From positions 62,001 to 126,000 of the forward strand of contig CAYOCP010000002.1 in NCBI GenBank assembly GCA_964402505.1: 64,000 nt of DNA. Direction: 5' to 3'. Below, one piece after another: positions 15,628 to 23,852 of the stretch. The translations under genes were made by a program, and so were the position numbers. The notes beneath the pieces were generated by a model. The model searched no databases, was not told the origin of the DNA, and was given only the letters and a program-made list of their open reading frames with translations. Within the stretch, counting starts at the first letter, position 1; each line of letters starts with the position of its first letter. Origin of the DNA: SLRI01 sp964402505. Its GTDB lineage: Bacteria > Pseudomonadota > Alphaproteobacteria > Geminicoccales > Geminicoccaceae.

Positions 15628-16635
15628 CTACTTCTGTGCCGCCTGCTTGGCCACCGGCTCGATCCGGGCCCAGGTCTCGTCCAGGCTCTTCTGCAGCGCC
15701 TCGCCGCGGAGGAAGACGGGGCCGAAGGCCTTCTCGTCGAAGAAGGTCTGGACCTGCTCGGTTCCGGTCGCCTGCTCGAGCGCGTCCGCCATGCCCGAGA
15801 TGGCCTCCTCGGGCGTGCCTTTGGGGGCGAACCACCAGCTGTCGACGCAGAACTGCATGTCGTAGCCGAGCTCCTCCATGGTCGGCAGATCGGGCAGCTT
15901 CGGGCTGCGCTCGGCACCCGTGTAGGCGAGGGGCAGGATCACGCTCTCCGGGTTCTCGCTGCCGTCGGGCAGGCGGGTGAAGTTCAGGATCTCGGCCGCC
16001 GAGAGCACCGAGGCGTCGGTCTGGCCGCCGGTGAGGGCGGTGAAGTTGGCGGTGCCGCCGCCGATCTGGACGAAGCGGAACTCGGCCCCTTCCTTCAGGT
16101 TCTGCAGCATGATCCCCGCCATGTGGTTGATGGCGCCGAGATTGGCACCGAAGAGCAGCGTGTCGGGCTCGGCCGCGGCCTTGTCGAGCAGCGCCTCGAC
16201 GGAATCGATGCCGCTGTCCTTCCTGACCACCGGCACGAGGCAGAACTGGCCGGTCGCCGCCACGGGCGCGAAGTCGCGATAGCCGAAGTCGAACATGCCG
16301 CCGGCCTCGCCGCCCATCAGCGCGATGTGCAGGGTGAGGAAGGTGTAGCCGTCGGGCTCGGCCTCCATCACCTGCCTGGCGCCGATCGAGAAATGGCCGC
16401 CCACGTTCACCACGGTGACGGGCTCTTGCAGGATGTCGTTCTCCTGGATCGCCATCTGGTAGGCGCGGGTCACCTGATCCGAGCTGCCGCCCGGCTGGAA
16501 CGGCACGATCACCTTGATGGGCTTCTCGGGCCAGGCGGCCATGGCGGTCCCGCCGCCGAGGCCGGTGCCCAGGAGTGCCAGCCCGAGCGCCAGTGCGGCA
16601 CCCCTGATCGCAGTCCCTGTCGTCGCGGTCGTCAT
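15628..16635 (-). CDS. tctC: Tripartite tricarboxylate transporter substrate-binding protein TctC (system 1)
   Basis: A 335-residue periplasmic binding protein of the Bug/TctC family: signal peptide to about residue 35 (GGGTAMAAWP), then WPEKPIKVIVPFQPGGSSDQ, the family's N-terminal strand and carboxylate-binding loop, and EAEPDGYTFL further on. The second of two ATGs (16635) is taken as start because GAGGAGG is 8 bases upstream of it and only 2 bases from the first. Bug proteins bind carboxylates such as citrate, glutamate, nicotinate or aromatic acids; the ligand here is not evident. First gene of the leftward tctCBA operon. Confidence 0.92.
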   Translation of the reverse strand: MTTATTGTAIRGAALALGLALLGTGLGGGTAMAAWPEKPIKVIVPFQPGGSSDQVTRAYQMAIQENDILQEPVTVVNVGGHFSIGARQVMEAEPDGYTFLTLHIALMGGEAGGMFDFGYRDFAPVAATGQFCLVPVVRKDSGIDSVEALLDKAAAEPDTLLFGANLGAINHMAGIMLQNLKEGAEFRFVQIGGGTANFTALTGGQTDASVLSAAEILNFTRLPDGSENPESVILPLAYTGAERSPKLPDLPTMEELGYDMQFCVDSWWFAPKGTPEEAISGMADALEQATGTEQVQTFFDEKAFGPVFLRGEALQKSLDETWARIEPVAKQAAQK

Positions 16636-16727
16636 GGTCATCGCCTCCTCGGTTTGGCTTTGATCGGGGTTGCTAGCGAGCTTGCCAGCCCCCGGCGGGG
16701 CCTTCAATGGCGCCGCGGCCCCGCCTT

Positions 16728-17672
16728 TCATCCTGCCGGTATCCATTCGACCCGGGCGCGCCTCGCCGCCGGCTCGCGGTCCGGGCCGCAGAGCCCCTCG
16801 ATGAGGTCGGCCAGATGGGCTGCCGCCGGATTGGCCTCCACACTTTTGCGGGTGATGATCCCGGCCGACCGTTTCCAGCCCGCCGCCTCGAGCGGCAGGG
16901 GCCCGACATCGGCGACACCGGTGCGGCGCAGATGATCGATGGCGTGGAAGCTGAGATAGGTGCTGTCGCGCATGAGCGCGAGCTTGAGCTCGAGGATGTC
17001 GGTCTCGATCATCGGGCGGGGCGGGGCCAGCCCGTTGGAGCGCATCAGGACCTCGAGCCGGCGCACGAGGTACGTTCTGGGGTTGGGCAGGATCCAGGGA
17101 TGGTCGAGGAGATCGGCGATGGTGGTGCTTCGGGCGGTCTGCAGGGGATGGCTCCGATCGGCGATCACCCGGTACTCGTCGACCATGAGGGCGCGGCTCT
17201 CGAGGTCCGGCGCCTCGTCGCCCTCCGGCACGGCCGCCACGACGAGATCGAGACGCCCGGCCCTGAGCTCGGCCTTGAGCACGTCGTCGGTGCCGCCCAT
17301 GACCTGCAGCCGCACGCCCGGCCTGTCGTTGCGGAAGCGGCGGATCGCCTCCGGAATCACGCGGCCCTGCCAGGACGGGCCGGCGCCGAGCCGGACGCGG
17401 CCCGAGGTGCCGTCGCGCAGCGCCCCGATCTCGCTTTCGGCCTCCGCCATGCCGGCGCGGATGGTGCGGGCGTGGCGGCGGAAGCTCTCGCCGTAGACGG
17501 TGAGCGAGACGCCGCGCGAGCGGCGATCGAAGAGGGTGACGCCGGTCTCGCTCTCGAGGCGGTGCATCGCCTTGGTCAGGGCCGGCTGGGTCACGCCGAG
17601 CTTCCTCGCGGCGGCGCGCATGCTGCCCTCCTCGGCGACGGTGAGGAAATACTCGATGTTGCGCAGCTCCAC
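16728..17672 (-). CDS. LysR-family transcriptional regulator
   Basis: A 314-residue regulator with an N-terminal winged helix-turn-helix (residues 4-63: FLTVAEEGSMRAAARKLGV then QPALTKAMHRLE) and a periplasmic-binding-like effector domain from about residue 90. It lies between two tctCBA operons: 92 bases upstream of the leftward tctC and divergent from the rightward tctC, with 127 bases between. That position makes it the likely regulator of one or both importers, responding to the imported carboxylate or a product. A perfect 6-3-6 inverted repeat lies in the intergenic region (17738-17752). Confidence 0.92.
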   Translation of the reverse strand: MELRNIEYFLTVAEEGSMRAAARKLGVTQPALTKAMHRLESETGVTLFDRRSRGVSLTVYGESFRRHARTIRAGMAEAESEIGALRDGTSGRVRLGAGPSWQGRVIPEAIRRFRNDRPGVRLQVMGGTDDVLKAELRAGRLDLVVAAVPEGDEAPDLESRALMVDEYRVIADRSHPLQTARSTTIADLLDHPWILPNPRTYLVRRLEVLMRSNGLAPPRPMIETDILELKLALMRDSTYLSFHAIDHLRRTGVADVGPLPLEAAGWKRSAGIITRKSVEANPAAAHLADLIEGLCGPDREPAARRARVEWIPAG

Positions 17673-17737
17673 CGCCCGATGCCCCGTCCGTGGAATTACC
17701 GGCAGTTATCGAAACTCTTCTTATTGGCTCTTGCCCG

Positions 17738-17752
17738 AAGGTGCAACACCTT
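17738..17752. promoter_or_regulatory. Palindrome in lysR-tctC intergenic region, candidate operator
   Basis: AAGGTG and CACCTT form perfect 6-base arms around a 3-base centre, 48 bases upstream of the rightward tctC ATG at 17800. LysR-type regulators usually bind interrupted dyads in such divergent regions. Assignment to the adjacent LysR protein is inference from position. Confidence 0.4.
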
Positions 17753-17799
17753 GCCAGTATGTCGGTGCTCGAAGCGTTCGGGCGAAGGGGAGGATGAAC

Positions 17800-18792
17800 A
17801 TGGCGGAGAGGACGAGGAGCGGCAGGCGCGCCGCCATCGGCTGCGGTCTCGCGGTCCTGGCGACGGCGATGCTCGGCGGCATGGGCGGCAATGCGGCATT
17901 CGCCGCCTTTCCGGAGAAGCCCGTCAAGGTGATCGTGCCGACCCAGGCGGGCGGCGGCATGGACAGCGTGGCGCGCATCCTGCAGCGCTATTTCGACGAG
18001 AACGACGTGCTCGGCCAGAAGCTGGTGGTGGTCAACATGGAGGGGGCCGGTGGCACCATCGGCACGCGGGCGATCAGCGAGGCGGAGCCCGACGGCTACA
18101 CCATCGGCATGTGGCACGAGGGGCTGGTGACCTCGAACGTCATGGGTGTCGCCGATTTCGACCACGACGCCTTCGAGCTTCTGGGGGTCACCAGCTACGG
18201 CGATCTCGGCTTCGGCGTCGGCAGGGATTCGCCCTACCAGAGCTTCGATGCGCTGATCGAGGCGGCGAGGGCCGAGCCCAACAGCGTCAAGTGCGCCACC
18301 AATATCGGCCTGCCGGTGCATTTCGTGCCGCTCATGGTGCAGGACGCGGCCGGCGTCGAGTTCCGCTACGTGCAGGTCGGCGGCGGCGCCAAGCGTTTCC
18401 CCTCGGTGGTCGCGGGTCACACCGACTTCGCCATCTTCGGCGTGCTCGAGTTCGTCAAGTGGGCGGATGCCGACCTCGTGCCCATCGTCGTCTTCGCGGA
18501 CGAGCGCAATCCGCTTCTGCCGGACGTGCCGACGGCGAGGGAGAAGGGGATCGACGTCATCGCCCGCACCAACCGCATCTGGCTGGCACCCGAGGGCACG
18601 CCGCCCGAGATCGTGGACCACCTGACGAACGCGCTGCGCACGGCCATGGCCGATCCGGCGATCCAGGAGCAGATGGTCCAGCAGGGCCTCGTGCCGAAAT
18701 TCGTCGAGCCGGCGGCGATCCGTGCCGAGCTGGACTGGTGGCGCGAGAAGACCACACCCTTGGTGGCCAAGGCGCGCGAGCTCCAGGAATAG
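17800..18792 (+). CDS. tctC: Tripartite tricarboxylate transporter substrate-binding protein TctC (system 2)
   Basis: A 330-residue Bug/TctC protein. The ATG at 17800 is preferred over 17794 because AGGGGAGG directly abuts the earlier ATG. The signal peptide has a basic start (RTRSGRRAA), a hydrophobic core and cleavage near NAAFAA (about residue 36). The mature part opens with FPEKPVKVIVPTQAGGGMDS and has EAEPDGYTIG, both family hallmarks. It is clearly different from system 1 (roughly a third identical by eye), so a different ligand is likely. The downstream sulfatases suggest the ligand may be a sulfated or sulfate-ester-derived carboxylate; this is contextual inference. Confidence 0.92.
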   Translation: MAERTRSGRRAAIGCGLAVLATAMLGGMGGNAAFAAFPEKPVKVIVPTQAGGGMDSVARILQRYFDENDVLGQKLVVVNMEGAGGTIGTRAISEAEPDGYTIGMWHEGLVTSNVMGVADFDHDAFELLGVTSYGDLGFGVGRDSPYQSFDALIEAARAEPNSVKCATNIGLPVHFVPLMVQDAAGVEFRYVQVGGGAKRFPSVVAGHTDFAIFGVLEFVKWADADLVPIVVFADERNPLLPDVPTAREKGIDVIARTNRIWLAPEGTPPEIVDHLTNALRTAMADPAIQEQMVQQGLVPKFVEPAAIRAELDWWREKTTPLVAKARELQE

Positions 18793-18809
18793 GCATCGGG
18801 CGTTCGGGC

Positions 18810-19355
18810 ATGAGGCCCGGGCTCGTGCATCTCAGGCACCGTCTCTGGGACGAGAGGGCGGGGCGGGGGGATCTTCTCCTCGCCCTCGCCGTGATCCTTT
18901 TGGCGCTCGTGGTCTACTGGCAGGCGAGCCTCCTGCCGCCGCCCTTCTTCGATCCTCTGGGCTCGGCGGCGGTGCCGAAGTTCGTGGCGGTCGTCCTCGT
19001 GCTGCTCGCCATCGGCGTCATCGTCGAGCGGCTGCGGGCGGTGCCGGGCGAGAGGTCGGGCGGGCTCGTGCCGGAAACCGGGGATGAGCCGACCCCGGAC
19101 GCACCCTGGACGGCGCTCGCCAGCATCGTGCTGCCGGTCCTCTATGTGACCGCGATGCAGGCGGGGTGGCTCGCCTTCGCCCAGGCCTCGACGCTCTTCG
19201 TTTTCGCCCTGGGCGGGCTCTTCGCCCGCTTCCGGCCGCGACTGCTGCTGCTGCTCGTGCCGGTTGCCCTCATCGCCGGCTACGGTCTCGACCACCTCTT
19301 CACGGAGATCCTCTACGTCGACCTGCCGCAACGCTCGCTTCTCGGAGGTCCTTGA
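18810..19355 (+). CDS. tctB: Tripartite tricarboxylate transporter small membrane subunit TctB (system 2)
   Basis: A 181-residue membrane protein with about four hydrophobic helices and the TctB loop SLLPPPFFDPLGSAAVPKFV. A charged segment of about 25 residues follows the second helix, and FARFRPR lies before the last helix pair, as in other TctB proteins. ATG 18810 is 17 bases after the tctC stop, and tctA starts 3 bases after its own stop, so it belongs to one transcript. Confidence 0.87.
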   Translation: MRPGLVHLRHRLWDERAGRGDLLLALAVILLALVVYWQASLLPPPFFDPLGSAAVPKFVAVVLVLLAIGVIVERLRAVPGERSGGLVPETGDEPTPDAPWTALASIVLPVLYVTAMQAGWLAFAQASTLFVFALGGLFARFRPRLLLLLVPVALIAGYGLDHLFTEILYVDLPQRSLLGGP

Positions 19356-19358
19356 GCC

Positions 19359-20864
19359 GTGGCCGCCGATCTCGGGCACGCCCTTCTCTACATCGCCCAG
19401 CCCTGGCCGTTCTTCTTCGTGCTGATGGGAACGGCGCTCGGCGTCTTCGTCGGCGCCATTCCGGGCCTCACGGGCGGCATGCTGATCGCCCTCGTCATGC
19501 CGCTCACCTTCTACATGGACAGCACGCTGGCGCTGGTCATGATGGTTGCGATGTATGTGGGCTCGGTCTCGGGTGGGCTGATCAGCGCCACGCTGCTCCG
19601 CATGCCGGGCACGCCGTCCTCGATCATGACCACCTTCGACGGCTATCCGATGGCGCAGGCGGGCCAGCCGGAGCGGGCGCTGGCGCTCGGCATCGGCTCC
19701 TCCCTGGTCGGCGGGCTGATCGCCGGGGTCGTCCTCGTCCTGCTCTCGCCGCCGCTCTCGAAATGGGCCATGACCTTCAGCCCCTGGGAATATTCCACCA
19801 TGGTGCTGATGGCGATCGTGCTGATCGCCTCGATCAGCCAGGGCAGCATGATCAAGGGCCTGATCGCCGGCTTTCTCGGCATGGTCATGGCCATGCCGGG
19901 CCTGAACCAGAGCGACGGCCAGCTCCGCCTCACCTTCGGCATCGACGCCTTCGCCGACGGCTTCAAGCTCCTGCCGGTGCTGCTCGGCGCCTTCGTCATG
20001 AGCCAGGTGATCAAGGACGCGCTCGAGATCAACAAGCGCCCGGCCCTCTTGAAGCTCGGTGTCGGCCGCGTGCTCGTGCCCTGGCGCGAGTGGCGGGGCC
20101 ACTGGGTCAACATCGTCCGCTCGGGCGTGATCGGCACCTGGATCGGCATTCTGCCGGGGGTCGGCGCCTCGATCTCGTCGATGGTCGCCTATGTCACCGC
20201 GAAGAACCTCTCGCGGACGCCGGAGCGGTTCGGCACCGGCCATGCCGAGGGCATCGTCGCCTCGGAGGCGGCCAACAACGCCAATGTCGGCGGTGCCTTG
20301 ATCCCGCTCATCACCATGGGCATTCCGGGGAGCCCGATCGACGCCATCCTGCTCTCGGCCCTGATCCTGCACAACATCCAGCCCGGGCCCCTGCTCTTCA
20401 TCACCAATGGCGAGTTCGTCTGGGCGCTGATGGCCGCCTATCTGGTCGCCAACATCCTGATGTTCCTCATCATGACCCTCTCGATCCGCTGGATCGCCCG
20501 GGTGGTGACGGTCGAGAAGGCGTTCATCCTGCCGGTCATCTTCGTCTTCTGCGTGATCGGCGCCTATGCGCTCAGCAACCGCATGTACGATGTCTGGGTG
20601 GTGATCGCCTTCGGCGTGATCGGCTTCCTGCTCGACCGGGTGAAGGTGCCGCTCGGTCCCTTCGTCATCGGCTTTGTGCTCGCCGGCATCTTCGAGGCGG
20701 AGCTGCGCTCGAGCCTGCAGATGTCGGACAACGGGATCCTCGGCATCCTCGATCGGCCGATCGCGCTCGCCTTCGTCCTCGTCTCCATCGCCATGCTGGT
20801 CTGGCCCCTGGTCCAAACCTGGCGCCAGAGGCGGTCCGCCCCATTCTCGGAGAACGCCCCATGA
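19359..20864 (+). CDS. tctA: Tripartite tricarboxylate transporter large membrane subunit TctA (system 2)
   Basis: A 501-residue pore subunit with the family motifs GAIPGLTGGMLIALVMPLTF, LRMPGTPSSIMTTFDGYPMA and GILPGVGASISSMVAYVTAK and about 11-12 membrane segments. The start is GTG 19359, with CGGAGG about 11 bases upstream. It is similar to the system 1 copy throughout, so the two loci share ancestry. Its TGA overlaps the ATG of a sulfatase gene (ATGA at 20861-20864), so transporter and sulfatase are very probably translationally coupled. Confidence 0.94.
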   Translation: MAADLGHALLYIAQPWPFFFVLMGTALGVFVGAIPGLTGGMLIALVMPLTFYMDSTLALVMMVAMYVGSVSGGLISATLLRMPGTPSSIMTTFDGYPMAQAGQPERALALGIGSSLVGGLIAGVVLVLLSPPLSKWAMTFSPWEYSTMVLMAIVLIASISQGSMIKGLIAGFLGMVMAMPGLNQSDGQLRLTFGIDAFADGFKLLPVLLGAFVMSQVIKDALEINKRPALLKLGVGRVLVPWREWRGHWVNIVRSGVIGTWIGILPGVGASISSMVAYVTAKNLSRTPERFGTGHAEGIVASEAANNANVGGALIPLITMGIPGSPIDAILLSALILHNIQPGPLLFITNGEFVWALMAAYLVANILMFLIMTLSIRWIARVVTVEKAFILPVIFVFCVIGAYALSNRMYDVWVVIAFGVIGFLLDRVKVPLGPFVIGFVLAGIFEAELRSSLQMSDNGILGILDRPIALAFVLVSIAMLVWPLVQTWRQRRSAPFSENAP

Positions 20865-22321
20865 AGCCCCGGAACATCCTTTTCATCATGTCGGACGAGC
20901 ACAGCCGGCGGCATCTGGGCTCTTATGGCGATCCGCTCGCAAAGACCCCGAACATGGATGCGCTGGCGGCCAGAGGCACGGTCTTCGAGAATGCCTATTG
21001 CAACTGCCCGATCTGCGTGCCGTCGCGGGCGAGCTTCGCCACCGGCCGCTACGTCCACGAGATCGGCACCTGGGACAATGCCGCGCCCTATCGAGGCGAG
21101 CCGCCGAGCTTCGGCCATGCGCTGAAGGCGGGCGGGCATCGCTGCGATTCGATCGGCAAGCTGCACTACCGCAGCGCCGACGACCCGAACGGCTTCGACA
21201 ACGAGATCCTGCCCTTGCACGTGCTGGACGGGAAGGGCGACGTGCAGGGCATTCTCCGGAGTCCGCCGCCGATCCGCAAGGCCACGCAGCAGCTCGCCGG
21301 CGACGCCGGCAGGGGCGAGAGCACCTATATCGCCTACGATCGGAGCATCCGGGATGCCGCCATCGACTGGCTCGAGGCGGTCGCGGCAACACCGCCGAGG
21401 GAGCCCTGGATGCTCTTCGTCTCCTTCGTCTGCCCGCATTTCCCGCTTCGCGCACCCGAAGAGTTCTTCGATCTCTACCCGCTCGACCGGGTGCCCCTGC
21501 CGCGCCTTCGCGCGCCGCAGGAGTTTCCGGACCATCCGGTGCTGCGCAAGCTCCGGGAGGTGCAGGACTACGAGGATCATTTCCGCGACGAGGCGCATAT
21601 CAGGACCGCCATCGCCGCCTATCTCGGCATGGTGAGCTTCCTCGACGACAATATCGGCCGGATCCTCCAAAGGCTCGAGGCGATCGGCCTCGCGGAGGAA
21701 ACGGTCGTCGTCTACACCTCGGATCACGGCGACAATCTCGGGACGCGCACCTTCTGGGGCAAGTCCAACATGTACGAGGAGAGCGTGGGCGTGCCGCTCA
21801 TCATGGCGGGGCCGGGCGTGCCCGAGGGGAGGCGCGTGAGGACGCCGGTCTCGCTGGTCGACGCGCATCCCACCATCCTCGAGATCATGGGCGAGACGCC
21901 CGACGCGGACCTTCCCGGCCGCTCGCTTCTCGCCATAGCCGAGGGCGCCGATCCCGACCGCACGGTGTTCGCGGAGTACCACGCCGTGGCCTCGGTCACC
22001 GGCATCTTCATGGTGCGGTTCGGCCGCTACAAGTACGTGCATTACGAGGGCTTCCGTCCGCAGCTCTACGATCTCGAGGCCGATCCCTTCGAGACGACCG
22101 ATCTCGCGGGCGAATCCTCCCATGCCGCCATCCTCGCCGAGGGCGAGCGGCGTCTGCGCGAGGTCTGCGATCCGGCGGAGGTCAATGCCCTTGCCTTCGC
22201 CGACCAGCGGGCGAGGATCGAGGCCGCCGGCGGCGAGACCCGCGTGCTCGCCCTCGGCAGCTATCCCTACACGCCGGCACCAGGCGAGGCGCCGCGCATC
22301 TCCGGAAGGAGCGCGCCATGA
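20861..22321 (+). CDS. Sulfatase, alkaline-phosphatase superfamily (arylsulfatase/choline-sulfatase-like)
   Basis: A 486-residue type I sulfatase without signal peptide, so cytoplasmic. The formylglycine motif is complete: Cys52-Val-Pro-Ser-Arg56 followed by ASFATGR (C-x-P-S-R-x4-T-G-R). Metal ligands are seen in IMSDEH (Asp12) and TSDHGD (Asp288, His289), and Lys301 in FWGKSN is the expected sulfate-contacting lysine. It hydrolyses a sulfate ester, probably of an acid imported by the upstream TctCBA system. It overlaps both neighbours by 4 bases (ATGA). The formylglycine-generating enzyme needed to mature Cys52 is not in the window. Confidence 0.9.
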   Translation: MKPRNILFIMSDEHSRRHLGSYGDPLAKTPNMDALAARGTVFENAYCNCPICVPSRASFATGRYVHEIGTWDNAAPYRGEPPSFGHALKAGGHRCDSIGKLHYRSADDPNGFDNEILPLHVLDGKGDVQGILRSPPPIRKATQQLAGDAGRGESTYIAYDRSIRDAAIDWLEAVAATPPREPWMLFVSFVCPHFPLRAPEEFFDLYPLDRVPLPRLRAPQEFPDHPVLRKLREVQDYEDHFRDEAHIRTAIAAYLGMVSFLDDNIGRILQRLEAIGLAEETVVVYTSDHGDNLGTRTFWGKSNMYEESVGVPLIMAGPGVPEGRRVRTPVSLVDAHPTILEIMGETPDADLPGRSLLAIAEGADPDRTVFAEYHAVASVTGIFMVRFGRYKYVHYEGFRPQLYDLEADPFETTDLAGESSHAAILAEGERRLREVCDPAEVNALAFADQRARIEAAGGETRVLALGSYPYTPAPGEAPRISGRSAP

Positions 22322-23808
22322 GCGAGACCCGTCCGAACGTCATGCTGGTGATGGTCGACCAGTGGGCCGGGCCGCTGCTCGGTGCCGCCGGCCATCCCTG
22401 CATCCAGACCCCGACCCTGGATCGGCTCGCCGCCATGGGCGTGCGCTACAGCCGGGCCTACAGCGAGTGCCCGATCTGCATTCCGGCGAGGCGCACGCTG
22501 ATGACCGGGACCACCACCCGCACCCATGGCGATCGCGTCTTCGGCACGGTCAACCGCATGCCCGGCCTGCCGACCATCGCCCAGAGCTTTCGGGACGGCG
22601 GCTATCAGGCCTATGCGGTGGGCAAGCTGCACGTCTATCCGCCGCGCGACCGGATCGGCTTCGACGACGTGCTCCTGAGCGAGGAGGGCAGGCCGCATCT
22701 GGGGGCGGTCGACGATTACGATCTCTTCCTCGCCGATCGCGGCCATGTTGGCCGGCAGTTCATGCACGGCATGAACAACAACGACTACATGCACCGGCCA
22801 TGGCATCTTCCCGAGGATTGCCACGTCACCAACTGGGCGTCAGAGCAGATGTGCCGGGTGATCAAGCGGCGCGATCCGACCCGTCCCGCGTTCTGGATGC
22901 TCTCCTACACCCATCCGCACCCTCCCCTGGTGCCGCTTCAGTGCTACCACGATCTCTATCGCGAAATCGGCGTGGATGCGCCGCTCGAGGCGGAATGGGC
23001 GAGGGACGTCGCGAGGCTGCCGCGGGCACTCCGGATGATCCGCGATTTCTACCCGGCCTATCCGCCTTCGGTGGTGGCCGGCATCCGCCGTGCCTATTAC
23101 GCGCTCTGCACGCATATCGACCACCAGCTCCGCATCGTGCTCGGCACGCTCCGCGAGGAGGGGCTCTTGGACGAGACGATCATCCTCATGGCGGCGGATC
23201 ACGGCGACATGCTGGGCGATTTCGGCCTCTTCGCCAAGCGCACCTATTTCGAGCGTTCGGCCAACGTGCCGATGATCCTGGCCGGGCGGCCGGGCGACGC
23301 GCGCATCGGGGTGGGCCGCACCGACACCCGGCTCGTCGGTTTGCAGGACATCATGCCGACGCTGCTCTCGCTCGCCGGCATTGCCGTGCCGCAGAGCTGC
23401 GACGGGCTCGACATGACGGGCGAGAAGCGGCGCGACGAGCTCTATGGCGATTGCCTCGAGAGTGCCGGGGCGAGCCGCATGCTGCACGACGGCCGCCACA
23501 AGCTGATCTGGTATCCTGCTGGCAACGCCTTCCAGCTCTTCGACATGGAGAACGATCCGAGGGAGACCCGGGACCTCGCGGCGGACCCGGATTACCGGAC
23601 GGTCAGAGCCGGCCTCGAGGAGCGGCTCGCCGAGCGCTGCTACGGTGCCGATCTGGATCAGGGCTGGGTCGAGGAGGGCAGGCTCCGGGGCTACGATCCG
23701 GGCGCTTATGCCAAGCACATGGATCGCAGCTTCTCCGGCCAGCGGGGGCTGCACTACCCGCAGCCGCCCGAGGCGGGGAAGGAGCAGATGGTGGGATTCC
23801 CGCAGTAG
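22318..23808 (+). CDS. Second sulfatase-family hydrolase with variant active-site motif
   Basis: A 496-residue paralog of the alkaline-phosphatase/sulfatase superfamily, also without signal peptide. Asp14 in MLVMVDQWAG and MAADHGDMLGD are metal-binding motifs. The maturation motif reads Cys54-Ile-Pro-Ala-Arg58 then RTLMTGTTT: Ala replaces the usual Ser and Thr replaces the usual Arg after TG. Some arylsulfatases and phosphonate monoester hydrolases tolerate such changes, so it may be active on sulfate or phosphate esters. It follows the first sulfatase by ATGA overlap. The two enzymes could act in sequence on a doubly esterified substrate or on different compounds. Confidence 0.85.
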   Translation: MSETRPNVMLVMVDQWAGPLLGAAGHPCIQTPTLDRLAAMGVRYSRAYSECPICIPARRTLMTGTTTRTHGDRVFGTVNRMPGLPTIAQSFRDGGYQAYAVGKLHVYPPRDRIGFDDVLLSEEGRPHLGAVDDYDLFLADRGHVGRQFMHGMNNNDYMHRPWHLPEDCHVTNWASEQMCRVIKRRDPTRPAFWMLSYTHPHPPLVPLQCYHDLYREIGVDAPLEAEWARDVARLPRALRMIRDFYPAYPPSVVAGIRRAYYALCTHIDHQLRIVLGTLREEGLLDETIILMAADHGDMLGDFGLFAKRTYFERSANVPMILAGRPGDARIGVGRTDTRLVGLQDIMPTLLSLAGIAVPQSCDGLDMTGEKRRDELYGDCLESAGASRMLHDGRHKLIWYPAGNAFQLFDMENDPRETRDLAADPDYRTVRAGLEERLAERCYGADLDQGWVEEGRLRGYDPGAYAKHMDRSFSGQRGLHYPQPPEAGKEQMVGFPQ

Positions 23809-23825
23809 AGAGGGAAGGATTTCAG

Positions 23826-23852
23826 ATGAGCCTGTGCGCGCCGGACCGCTGA
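23826..23852 (+). other. Eight-codon leader reading frame with strong ribosome site, coupled to next gene
   Basis: AGGGAAGG at 23811-23818 sits 7 bases before an ATG at 23826 that encodes only MSLCAPDR and stops at TGA 23850-23852, sharing its A with the ATG of the next gene (TGATG). The following gene has no ribosome site of its own at normal distance. This looks like a mini-cistron giving translational coupling. Alternatives are that the next gene really starts at GTG 23834, or that a sequencing error hides a frameshift. Confidence 0.4.
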
